Below are positions 54,976 to 63,276 of a DNA stretch of 64,000 nucleotides, in pieces (the first letter of the stretch is position 1; every line of letters starts with the position of its first letter). The notes under the pieces are model-generated. The model was not told the DNA's origin. It ran no database searches and was given only the letters and a program-made list of their open reading frames with translations. Where the stretch lies: assembly GCF_040144835.1 (NCBI RefSeq), contig NZ_CP151632.1, forward strand, positions 2,976,001 through 3,040,000. Reading direction: 5' to 3'. Source of the stretch: Microbacterium sp. LWS13-1.2. GTDB taxonomy: Bacteria > Actinomycetota > Actinomycetes > Actinomycetales > Microbacteriaceae. The translations under genes and the position numbers were made by a program.

Positions 54976-56928
54976 CTATGCCTCCGTCCAGATTGCTCCG
55001 TAGGCGGGCAGATCGAACCGGCGACCGCCGATTTCGAGATCTACAGCGGTGGTCGAGTGGTTGGCAATGAGGCGCTGCCCACCGCGGACCACCGTCTCGA
55101 CCTGGGCGACGGCATGATCGAAGGCTGCGGGGACACCGCTGTCAGCGAGCCAAGCGCCGATGAGCTGGTCCATCAGCGCTGTCGAGGGTCTGGTGCCGAC
55201 ATACCAAGCTGCGCCGGCGCCGGGATCACGCTTGACGGTGATAGCCGGGGAGTTGGCTGCGAAACCGCTCGCAAACGATGAAACGACCTGCGCGTCGTCA
55301 ACTCGGATCAGTTCCTGCCAGAAGTCCGACTCGCCCGCATAGTCGCCCGTGACGTCGAAAGGCGCGCTGTCCGCAACCGGTGCGAACTCCTCCACTTTGA
55401 CGCCGAGAGCGCTACGTAGAGCGCCTTCGCCCCCGAGGTATCCTCCGAGTCGGATGCGGAGATGCTTGTCCACAACTCCGCTGAGATAGGTAACCACGAG
55501 CGTGGCACCGCGAGCGGGAACAGAGGCGAGAGCGCACACCGCGTCGTCCGAGAGGACGTGTGCCGCGGGAGCGACGACGAGCGAGTATGCCGTCGAGTCC
55601 GCCTCCGGATGAAGGAAGTCCACGGTCACACCGCGGCGCAGGAACCCCTCGTAGAAGCGCAGGACGGTGTCCAGGTAGTCCACGACGGCCGGCGTTCCGT
55701 CCTGCTCGACCGCCCGCCACGAGTCCCAGTCGAAGCAGAGCGCGACCCTCGCGGGGACGTCCGCGCCGACCAAATCGCCGAGTCGGCTCAGCTCTGCGCC
55801 GAGGGCACGCACACCCCGATGTATGCGGGTGTCCTCTCCCGCGTGCGGGAGCATCGCGGAGTGGAACTTCTCGGCGCCCGCGGCGGACTGACGCCATTGG
55901 AAATGAAGGATGCCGTCAGCGCCGCGTGCGACGGCTTGGAGCGAGTTCAGACGGTGGCGACCGTCGGTGAGCGGCACATTGGGTGGCCGCCAATTGACAG
56001 CGGAAGTCGCTTGCTCCATCAGCAGCCAGGACTTGCCGGCACCCAGCGACCTCATCAGGTCCCGTGTCGCTGCGGATACTACGTGGCTGCGCGGGTCGGC
56101 AGGGTCAGGGTAGAGATCATCGGAGACGACGTCGACGTGAGGTGCCCACGACCAGTAGTCGACGTCCTTGAAGAAGCTCATGAAGTTGGTCGTGATCGGG
56201 ATGTCCGGGGTGTGGGAGCGGATGATGTCCGCCTCTGCGCGATACAGCTCGAGCAGAGCGTCGGAACTGAATCGATCGAAGTCGAGCACCTGCGTCGGGT
56301 TGCGGATCATCGGCGCGGCGGAGGGGACCCCCACCTCGGCGAAAGTCTGGTACGTCTGCGACCAGAAGGCGGTGCCCCATGCCGCGTTCAGCGCGTCAAT
56401 GTCGCCATAGCGGTTCTGGAGCCAGATTCGAAACGCTGCCTCCGACTCCGGGTCGTAGCTGCGTGTCACGTGATTGCCGTACTCGTTGCCCACATGCCAG
56501 GCCTCGATGGCGGGGTGCTCGGCATACCGGGCAGCCAGTTCACTTACTAGCCGCATCGCGTGATGGCGGTACGCCGTCGAACTCGGGCTGAACTGCTGAC
56601 GGGATCCGAACGCGAGCCGGACACCGTCGATCGACACGGGCAGCGATTCGGGATGCCGGTGGGCAAGCCATGCCGGTGGCGAGGCGGTGGCGGTCGCCAG
56701 GATCACCCGGATACCGCCGCGGTTCATGCGGTCGAGGACGTCGTCGAGCCAACCGAACTCGTATCGTCCCGGCACCGGCTCGAGCTGTGCCCACGCGAAA
56801 ACGGCGACGGTCACCGTCGTGACGTGGGCCTGCTGCATGAGCCGGACGTCCTCGTCCCAGACGAGGACCGGCCATTGCTCGGGGTTGTAGTCGCCTCCAT
56901 ACCTGATGCGACGCGTGGTCCTACTCAT
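54976..56928 (-). CDS. GH42 beta-galactosidase
   Basis: 650-residue, probably cytoplasmic enzyme without signal peptide, releasing terminal beta-galactose. The start RIRYGGDYNPEQWP is the GH42 signature. The acid/base Glu lies in AWHVGNEYGNH (about 148) and the nucleophile Glu in LLMEQATSAVNW (about 304), followed by HFQWRQS. A beta-galactosidase trimerisation domain and C-terminal beta domain complete the length. The ATG at 56928 lies inside the last codons of the GH35 gene (8-base overlap), so the two are translationally coupled. It is the last gene of the importer 3 operon. Confidence 0.95.
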   Translation of the reverse strand: MSRTTRRIRYGGDYNPEQWPVLVWDEDVRLMQQAHVTTVTVAVFAWAQLEPVPGRYEFGWLDDVLDRMNRGGIRVILATATASPPAWLAHRHPESLPVSIDGVRLAFGSRQQFSPSSTAYRHHAMRLVSELAARYAEHPAIEAWHVGNEYGNHVTRSYDPESEAAFRIWLQNRYGDIDALNAAWGTAFWSQTYQTFAEVGVPSAAPMIRNPTQVLDFDRFSSDALLELYRAEADIIRSHTPDIPITTNFMSFFKDVDYWSWAPHVDVVSDDLYPDPADPRSHVVSAATRDLMRSLGAGKSWLLMEQATSAVNWRPPNVPLTDGRHRLNSLQAVARGADGILHFQWRQSAAGAEKFHSAMLPHAGEDTRIHRGVRALGAELSRLGDLVGADVPARVALCFDWDSWRAVEQDGTPAVVDYLDTVLRFYEGFLRRGVTVDFLHPEADSTAYSLVVAPAAHVLSDDAVCALASVPARGATLVVTYLSGVVDKHLRIRLGGYLGGEGALRSALGVKVEEFAPVADSAPFDVTGDYAGESDFWQELIRVDDAQVVSSFASGFAANSPAITVKRDPGAGAAWYVGTRPSTALMDQLIGAWLADSGVPAAFDHAVAQVETVVRGGQRLIANHSTTAVDLEIGGRRFDLPAYGAIWTEA

Positions 56929-58681
56929 CGACAGGTCCAAGGTCGAGAGCCGGGCGGAAGGTCAGTTGGCGCGACCGCGGCGGCTCCTGTGTGAACAGGA
57001 CGACCGTATTGCGGCCTGCGCGAGTGGCGGGTCGGGGCACGTAAAGCGTGCGCTGCGGACCCCGCGGCCGGAATCGGCCGAGGCTGAATCCGTTGACCCA
57101 GGCCATCCCCCATCCGAGGTCGCTCGCCGCGAGTGCCAGATCGGTCGGTTCGTCCAACTCGAAATCGGCGCGGATGAGGCCTGCGCGAAGCGGAAACGCC
57201 GAAGAGGGTGAGCACTCCGCGATCGCAGACAGTTCCTGAACCGGAACCGGGGCCGCCTGCCATCCGACGACCTCCACCCCGTCGAGGGTAGCCGGTCCGA
57301 TAAGGCCCTTCGGCTCGCCGATCCGTGGACCATAGTTGACCCGGCCCTCGTCCTCGACCAGCACGTCAAGTCGACCACGTCCACGGGGGAGGGCGATCGT
57401 ATGGTCGCCGGCGGCCCGGGAGAGCACTCCCACAGCGACCCCGTCGAGAAACACCCAGGCACGATCGCGCACCTCTGTGAACGCCAGCACGGCCGGCTCC
57501 TCACCGCCGGGGAGGGAGGCGCGGTAGCGGAGGAACCCGTTCGCCAAGCCGAGGTCATCCAAAGTTGGGACATTCTCGTGCGCCGTCCACTCTCCGGGCA
57601 CGACATCGTCGAGAAGACCCGCGCCGAGCAGCGGTACGGGTTCGGGAACCACGAACTCACGGACGACGAGCGCATCCGCGGGAAGGGGTGGAACGGCCGC
57701 GTGCCGGGCGATCACGTCGCGGAATCTCCAGAATTTCTCCGTGGGTCGGCCGGCTTCATCGAGCGGGGCGTCGTAGTCGTACGATGTCACCGTCGGCTGA
57801 TAGACGCCTTTGTCGTTCGCCCCGTTGGTGAGCCCGAAATTCGTGCCGCCGTGCAGCATGTAGATGTTCACTGATGCCCCCGCACCGAGGAGTCCGTCTA
57901 GACTCCGTGCGGATTCTTCTGCGTCCGTCACGTGGTGAAACCCGCCCCAGTGATCGAACCACCCGCACCAGAACTCGGAGCACATCAGCGGACCGCGCGG
58001 CTGGTGCGCCCGCAGTGCGGCCAGGCGTTCGCCCACGCGGGAGCCGAAGGATCCGGTCGCCAGCAGGTCGGGAAGGCTGCCCCTCTCGAGCATGCCGTCC
58101 CGGGGCTGGTCCACCGTCGTGAGGGGAACGGTGATGCCGTTGCGTCGATAGATCTCCGTCAGGGAGCGGAGGTAATCAGCGTCGTTGCCGTAAGCGCCGT
58201 ACTCGTTCTCCACCTGCAGCAGGACCACGGGGCCGCCGCTGTCGATCTGCCGCGGGGCCACTACAGCGAGCGCCGCCTCCAGGTACTCGGTGACGGCTGC
58301 GAGATAGCGAGGCTCTGACGAGCGCAGACGGATCTCTGGTGTCGACAACAGCCACGCCGGAAGGCCGCCTCCGTCCCACTCGGCGCAGATGTAAGGCCCG
58401 GGCCGGACGATCGCGTGCATTCCGGCCTCGCCCACGAGATCGAGGAATCGGCCAAGATCAAGGCCGCCCTGCGTATCGAAGGTCCCGCGCGTCTGGCTGT
58501 GCGCGTTCCACGGGATGTAGGTCTCGATGGTATTCAATCCCATCAGACGACCCTTTGCGATCCGATCGGCCCACTGATCCGGATGGATCCGGAAGTAGTG
58601 GAGTGCCCCGGAGAGGATGCGCAGGGGCTCACCATCGAGGAGGAACGTCTCGTCGTCATAGGCGAAACGGGAGGCGGTCAT
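56921..58681 (-). CDS. GH35 beta-galactosidase
   Basis: 586-residue cytoplasmic beta-galactosidase without signal peptide. GH35 hallmarks are SGALHYFRIHPDQW, GLNTIETYIPWNAH, GPYICAEWD, the acid/base in QVENEYGAYG (about 158) and the nucleophile in CSEFWCGWFDHWG (about 234). The C-terminal jelly-roll includes AWVNGFSLGRF. The ATG is preceded by AAAGGAG. It follows the binding-protein gene across a long hairpin. With GH42 it should process imported galactosides, each enzyme probably favouring a different linkage. Confidence 0.95.
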   Translation of the reverse strand: MTASRFAYDDETFLLDGEPLRILSGALHYFRIHPDQWADRIAKGRLMGLNTIETYIPWNAHSQTRGTFDTQGGLDLGRFLDLVGEAGMHAIVRPGPYICAEWDGGGLPAWLLSTPEIRLRSSEPRYLAAVTEYLEAALAVVAPRQIDSGGPVVLLQVENEYGAYGNDADYLRSLTEIYRRNGITVPLTTVDQPRDGMLERGSLPDLLATGSFGSRVGERLAALRAHQPRGPLMCSEFWCGWFDHWGGFHHVTDAEESARSLDGLLGAGASVNIYMLHGGTNFGLTNGANDKGVYQPTVTSYDYDAPLDEAGRPTEKFWRFRDVIARHAAVPPLPADALVVREFVVPEPVPLLGAGLLDDVVPGEWTAHENVPTLDDLGLANGFLRYRASLPGGEEPAVLAFTEVRDRAWVFLDGVAVGVLSRAAGDHTIALPRGRGRLDVLVEDEGRVNYGPRIGEPKGLIGPATLDGVEVVGWQAAPVPVQELSAIAECSPSSAFPLRAGLIRADFELDEPTDLALAASDLGWGMAWVNGFSLGRFRPRGPQRTLYVPRPATRAGRNTVVLFTQEPPRSRQLTFRPALDLGPVDE

Positions 58682-58698
58682 GTGCGTACTCCTTTATG

Positions 58699-58749
58699 CC
58701 GATGGGGGGTGCGGGTCGTCCTCGGGTGAACGACCCGCACCCCCATCGG
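58699..58749 (-). terminator. Very long hairpin between binding protein and GH35 genes
   Basis: Arms of 20-21 bases (beginning CCGATGGGGG and ending CCCCCATCGG) pair throughout with a single bulged G and a loop of about 10 bases, 5 bases after the stop codon of the binding-protein gene. It is one of the strongest hairpins in the window and probably separates high importer expression from lower enzyme expression. Confidence 0.85.
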
Positions 58750-58753
58750 GGTC

Positions 58754-60097
58754 TTACTCTCCGACGTTGAAGCCCTGCTCCTGGCCGTAGGTGATGTTGG
58801 CGTCCTGCCACGCAGTCAGACCGTCCGCGAGGTCACCTCCACTTGCATAGATCGGACCCATCGCGTCACCGTAGATGCTGTTCGCATAGGCCTGCCACGG
58901 CAGGTACTGCCAACCGGGAACAACCGACTTTGCCGCCTCCACCAGAACTTTGTTGATCTGCTGGCCGCCGAAGTACTCCGGCTCGGCGTTCAGGAAGTCG
59001 GGCGACTCGAGCTGAGCGATCGTGGCCGGGAAGCCCCCGGAGCCCACGAAGATGTCGATCGACTCGTCGGAGGCGTTCAGCCACTTCAAGAAGCCCGCAG
59101 CGAGCGCGGGGTTCTTGGACTGCTTCGTGACGGCTTCCGTGCTGCCGCCATTCTCCGCCGTGGCGGCCGCGCCGCCGTCGTAGGTCGGCATCGGCGCGAC
59201 GCGCCAGTTGCCGGCGCCGTCGGCAGCCCCGGACTCCAGGACGCCGGGCATCCAGGCGCCGATCGGCAGCGTCGCGATCTTACCGTTGGAGAGGTTCGCG
59301 AACCACTCCTCGCTCCAGCCGCCGATGCCGCCCAGCAGCCCCTCATCCACAAGGGTCCCCCATGTCTCGGCGTAGCGCTGGGCACCCTCGTCCTGCAGGT
59401 CGATGGTTACCTTGTCGCCATCGACCTGGAACGACTTGGAGCCGGCCTGCCAGAGCATCGCGGAACCGAAGCCGCCGTCCAATCCGGAGTCATTGGTGAT
59501 GAAGTACTCAGGGTCGGCGGCGTGGAGCTTGCGGGCCGCATCGATGTACTCGTCCCATGTCGTGGGGACCGTGAGACCGAACTTGTCGAAGGTGGCCTTG
59601 TTGTAGAACAGAGCCATCGGACCGGAGTCCTGAGGGAGGCCCCAGATGCCGCCCTGGCTGACGTTCGCCCAGGCCGAGGCGGTGTACAGGTCCTCGAGAT
59701 CGTCGAACCCGTAGTCGGTGAGATCGACGAGACCGTCGGCGAGAACGAACTGGGGTACGGACATGTACTCCAGCTGAACGACGTCGGGTGCCCCGTTGCC
59801 GGCGGCGAGCGCGTTCTGCAGCTTCAGGTTGCTGTCGTTCGAACCTCCGGAGTTGACGAACTTGACGTTGACCTTCGGATAGGCCTTTTCGAACGCTTCA
59901 ACCTGGTCCTCGGCCGATGGACTCCAGCTCCAGAATGTGATCTCGCCCCCTTCTTTCAGTGCGTTTTCGACGGCGTCGGCACCCTGCTCTCCTGCTGGGT
60001 CGGGTGTGCTGGAGCTGGCGCACGCTGCGAGGGTCAGGCCGACCAGGGCGGCGGCGACGCTCGCGGCGACGCTGCGCACGATCAGACGACGGTTCAT
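58754..60097 (-). CDS. Sugar-binding lipoprotein of ABC importer 3
   Basis: 447-residue family-1 solute-binding protein. The signal peptide (MNRRLIVRSVAASVAAALVG) ends in the lipobox LAAC. The mature start EITFWSWSPSAEDQVEAFEK and the segment MALFYNKATFDKFGL are typical of CUT1 binders. AAAGGAA precedes the ATG at 60097. Unusually it follows its two permease genes instead of leading the operon. The neighbouring beta-galactosidases suggest a beta-galacto-oligosaccharide ligand (inference). Confidence 0.93.
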   Translation of the reverse strand: MNRRLIVRSVAASVAAALVGLTLAACASSSTPDPAGEQGADAVENALKEGGEITFWSWSPSAEDQVEAFEKAYPKVNVKFVNSGGSNDSNLKLQNALAAGNGAPDVVQLEYMSVPQFVLADGLVDLTDYGFDDLEDLYTASAWANVSQGGIWGLPQDSGPMALFYNKATFDKFGLTVPTTWDEYIDAARKLHAADPEYFITNDSGLDGGFGSAMLWQAGSKSFQVDGDKVTIDLQDEGAQRYAETWGTLVDEGLLGGIGGWSEEWFANLSNGKIATLPIGAWMPGVLESGAADGAGNWRVAPMPTYDGGAAATAENGGSTEAVTKQSKNPALAAGFLKWLNASDESIDIFVGSGGFPATIAQLESPDFLNAEPEYFGGQQINKVLVEAAKSVVPGWQYLPWQAYANSIYGDAMGPIYASGGDLADGLTAWQDANITYGQEQGFNVGE

Positions 60098-60162
60098 GCT
60101 GTTCCTTTCGGTGGTGGTGATGTTTGCCCCGGGCAGGGGATCGTGGTCATCAGTTGAGGCGG

Positions 60163-61044
60163 TCACTGCTTGACACTTCCGGCGGCAAGGCCGGACTGCC
60201 AGTAGCGCTGCATGAGCAGGAATGCACCGACGATCGGGATGATCGTGAGCAATGCTCCGGTGATGACGAGATTGAAGATCGGATCGGCTCCGATGCCCGC
60301 GCCCTGTGAGTTCCAGAGCTGGAGACCGATCGGGAGGGGGTAGAGGTCTGGGTTGCTGAGCATGATCAGCGGGAGGAAGTAGTTGTTCCACGAGGCGACG
60401 ATGGCGAACAGCGCCACGGTCGCCACGCCGGGCGCGAGCAATCGCAGGGAGATGGTGAAGAACGTGCGGAGCTCTCCGGACCCGTCCACACGCGCCGCCT
60501 CGAGCAACTCCGTCGGAATCGCCTCACTCGCGTAGACCCAGACCAGATAGAGCCCGAACGGCGACACGAGCGAGGGGATGATCACGGACCACACCGTGTT
60601 CGTCAGGCCCATCTGGCTGAATAGGAGAAACGTCGGCACGGCGAGTGCTGTACCAGGGATGGCGATCGCAGCCAGGATGAGGGTGAAGATGAACCGCTTG
60701 CCGGGAAATGTGAACCTCGCCAAGCCGTAGCCGCCGAGGGTCGCTAGCAGCGTCGCGCCGCCCGCTCCCACAACGACGTACAAGAGGGTGTTGCCGAACC
60801 AGTGCAGAAAGATGCCATCGTCATAGGTGAGGGTCTGCCAGACGTTGTCGAAGAACGCGAATGGGCCGGAGAACCACAAGCCGAAGGAATTGAGCAGTGA
60901 CTCCTGAGTCTTCGTGGAGCTGATGAGGAGCCAGACCAATGGGACAAGCGAGTAGAGCACGAAGGCGAACATCACCAGGGTCAGGATGATCGATCGGCGC
61001 GGGGCGGCGGAGCGGCGACCGCGCACCGTCAGCGTTTGACTCAT
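60163..61044 (-). CDS. Carbohydrate ABC importer permease, MalG type (importer 3)
   Basis: 293-residue inner-membrane permease, six helices, EAA loop EAARVDGSGELRTFFTISLR near residue 181. The ATG at 61044 overlaps the stop of the MalF-type gene (ATGA), so a longer start upstream is rejected. Confidence 0.94.
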   Translation of the reverse strand: MSQTLTVRGRRSAAPRRSIILTLVMFAFVLYSLVPLVWLLISSTKTQESLLNSFGLWFSGPFAFFDNVWQTLTYDDGIFLHWFGNTLLYVVVGAGGATLLATLGGYGLARFTFPGKRFIFTLILAAIAIPGTALAVPTFLLFSQMGLTNTVWSVIIPSLVSPFGLYLVWVYASEAIPTELLEAARVDGSGELRTFFTISLRLLAPGVATVALFAIVASWNNYFLPLIMLSNPDLYPLPIGLQLWNSQGAGIGADPIFNLVITGALLTIIPIVGAFLLMQRYWQSGLAAGSVKQ

Positions 61045-61976
61045 CGGTTCTCCTGACGGCTGCCGCGGACCTGCACGGTGTAGGCGATCACGGCTGTGAC
61101 AACGCCCATGATGATGGCCAGCGTCGCCGCGTAATTGGCCTGCTGCCCAATGAAACTCAGGTTGTAGGCGTACATGTTGGGGGTGAAGTAGGTCGGAATC
61201 AGCCCGGGCGCGCTCGACCGGAGGATGTTCGGTTCGTTGAAGAGTTGGAAGCTTCCGATGATCGAGAAGATCGTCGCGATGACGATAGCGCCGCGAAGGG
61301 CTGGGATCTTGACACTCGCCACGATGCGCCACTGCCCCGCGCCGTCGATTGCCGCCGCCTCGTACAGTTCCTCAGGGATGGTTCGCAACGCTGCGTAGAA
61401 GATGAGCATGTTGTAGCCGACGAACTCCCACGTCACGATGTTCCCGATGGCGAACAGGATCCATTGGCCTGTGAATGGCGTGATCAGGTCGAAGCCGAGG
61501 AAGGAGTTGATGTTTCCAGCCAGACCCAAGCGCTCGGAGTAGAGGAACCCCCACATGAGGACGGCGACCACTCCTGGAACCGCGTAGGGCAGGAAAAGTG
61601 TGACGCGATAGAAGCCTGCTCCCGCGAGGCGACGGGAGTCGATCGCCATCGCGGCGAGGAGTGCCAGCGCCAGCATGATCGGCACCTGAATCGCCAGGAA
61701 GACACACACGCGGAGGAGGCCCTCGAGGAACTTGGGATCGGTGAATGCAGCGATGTAGTTGTCAAACCCGACGAAGGAGTTGCCCCCGACCAGTCGCTGA
61801 CGGAACACGCTGAGGACAATCGCGTAGATGACCGGCGCGAGGACCGTCACCGCGAACACGCAGAGGAAGGGCGCCAGGAAGGCCAGTCCGGCCCATCCGT
61901 GACGTGGTCGGCGGCGTGATTGCCCTGGTGTCAGTCGGCGTGCGGTGACAGCCGCGGGCCGGGCCATGGTCGACAT
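61041..61976 (-). CDS. Carbohydrate ABC importer permease, MalF type (importer 3)
   Basis: 311-residue inner-membrane permease with a basic head, six helices and an EAA loop EAAAIDGAGQWRIVASVKIP near residue 205. It is the first gene of the operon permease, permease, binding protein, GH35, GH42. Its promoter region is shared with divergent lacI-2: on this strand TTGACA (62059-62054) and TAGTAT lie 19 bases apart with a LacI site between them. Confidence 0.93.
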   Translation of the reverse strand: MSTMARPAAVTARRLTPGQSRRRPRHGWAGLAFLAPFLCVFAVTVLAPVIYAIVLSVFRQRLVGGNSFVGFDNYIAAFTDPKFLEGLLRVCVFLAIQVPIMLALALLAAMAIDSRRLAGAGFYRVTLFLPYAVPGVVAVLMWGFLYSERLGLAGNINSFLGFDLITPFTGQWILFAIGNIVTWEFVGYNMLIFYAALRTIPEELYEAAAIDGAGQWRIVASVKIPALRGAIVIATIFSIIGSFQLFNEPNILRSSAPGLIPTYFTPNMYAYNLSFIGQQANYAATLAIIMGVVTAVIAYTVQVRGSRQENR

Positions 61977-62003
61977 CGATGTCCAATCTTGCAGTGACGT
62001 GGA

Positions 62004-62051
62004 TGTTTACGTGATCATCCGCGCACTCATACTAGGTTGTTTACGTCACCA
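62004..62051. promoter_or_regulatory. Two LacI-2 operators in the divergent importer 3/lacI-2 promoter
   Basis: TGTTTACGTGATCA (62004-62017) and TGTTTACGTCACCA (62038-62051) lie 34 bp apart. For lacI-2 a TTTACG/CATACT promoter with a 16-base spacer overlaps the first site. For the importer, TTGACA and TAGTAT flank the second. One repressor could control both directions. Confidence 0.7.
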
Positions 62052-62082
62052 TTTGTCAAGTTCCCAGGGAAAGTGAGGTGTG

Positions 62083-63126
62083 ATGTCTTCGCAGACGGAA
62101 CGCGTCCGATCGGTCTCGATGCGCGACGTCGCGGAACTGGCCGGCGTCTCTGGTCAGACTGTGTCCCGGGTGGCGAACAGGATGGGAAACGTCGCGAAGA
62201 AGACCCAGGAGCGCGTCGAACAGGCAATGGCAGAACTCGGCTACCGCCCGAACATCGCCGCCCGAGCCTTGCGATCGGGCGAGTTCCGCTCGATCGCGGT
62301 CGTCGCTTTCGACGCTGACTCCCTGGGGAACGTGCGCACGATCAGCGCAATCGGGAACGAGGCGGCTCGGCGCAATTACGCCATCGAACTGATTCAGATC
62401 CAGTCAGCGGGTGGTGCATTCGGCGCCGCCGATTTCTCCTGGGCCATGCGGCGCCTCGGGCAAGAGGCCGTGGATGGCATCATCCTCATCCTGGAGACGA
62501 CTGACGCCACCGCAGCGGCCCTGAGGATGCCTGACAACGTCCCTGTCGTCATCGTCGACGCAGGCCCCGACCACCGTTACCCTACAGTCGACACCCACCA
62601 GGAGCAGGGCGCGATCCTCGCCGTCGATCACCTCCTTGAACTCGGGCACCCCACGGTGTGGCACGTGGCTGGTCCTCCAATCTCGAATGCGGCGGCAACG
62701 CGACGCCACGCGTGGCAGTCGCGACTCGAGGTCCTAGGGCGAGAAGTGCCCACGGCCCTTCCCGGCGATTGGACGCCGGAGTCGGGATACCGAGCCGGCC
62801 TGACGCTGGCGGACCATCCGGAGGCGAGCGCCGTCTTCGTCGCCAACGACCAGATGGCACTGGGCGTGCTGCGTGCGTTCCATGAGAAGGGCCTTGCGGT
62901 CCCTGGCGGAGTGAGCATCGTGGGCTTCGATGACATGGCCGAGTCAGCCCAGTTCTGGCCACCGCTCACGACCGTGCGCCAGCAGTTCGCGCTTGCCGGC
63001 GCCACCGCCGTCGAGCTTCTCGTTGATGAGATCGAGGGCCGCGAGGTCGCAGCGGGAATCAGAAGAATAGACACCGAGCTCGTTGTTCGGGAGTCCACCC
63101 AGCGCTGGGGCAACGCCTCGCGCTGA
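62083..63126 (+). CDS. LacI-family transcriptional regulator (LacI-2)
   Basis: 347-residue repressor: HTH SMRDVAELAGVSGQTVSRVA near residues 10-30, hinge PNIAARALRSG, then a sugar-binding domain with FVANDQMALGVLRAFHEKG and GFDDMAESAQFWPPLTTV. The ATG at 62083 (or the GTG one codon earlier) follows GTGAGG. Operators TGTTKACG-type occur on both sides of the gene and upstream of the WxL-like pair at 27822. The effector is probably a galactoside, given the adjacent beta-galactosidase operon (inference). Confidence 0.93.
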   Translation: MSSQTERVRSVSMRDVAELAGVSGQTVSRVANRMGNVAKKTQERVEQAMAELGYRPNIAARALRSGEFRSIAVVAFDADSLGNVRTISAIGNEAARRNYAIELIQIQSAGGAFGAADFSWAMRRLGQEAVDGIILILETTDATAAALRMPDNVPVVIVDAGPDHRYPTVDTHQEQGAILAVDHLLELGHPTVWHVAGPPISNAAATRRHAWQSRLEVLGREVPTALPGDWTPESGYRAGLTLADHPEASAVFVANDQMALGVLRAFHEKGLAVPGGVSIVGFDDMAESAQFWPPLTTVRQQFALAGATAVELLVDEIEGREVAAGIRRIDTELVVRESTQRWGNASR

Positions 63127-63206
63127 CCGCGCGGGACACCATCGGTCGCGAGTCGATCACGTCCCGCGCCGACCTCGTCGTGACGCATGGGGTCGTCCGA
63201 CCGTGT

Positions 63207-63256
63207 TGTTGACGTGAACAGTCGTGGGGCCTAACATCGTCCTGTTGACGTCAACA
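63207..63256 (+). promoter_or_regulatory. Promoter and two LacI-2 operators of the secreted hydrolase gene
   Basis: TGTTGACGTGAACA (63207-63220) and the perfect palindrome TGTTGACGTCAACA (63243-63256) are 36 bp apart. TTGACG (63209-63214), a 17-base spacer and TAACAT (63232-63237) form a promoter. The second operator sits at the expected transcription start. Confidence 0.75.
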
Positions 63257-63276
63257 ATCTCGCTAGTGAGGAAGCT

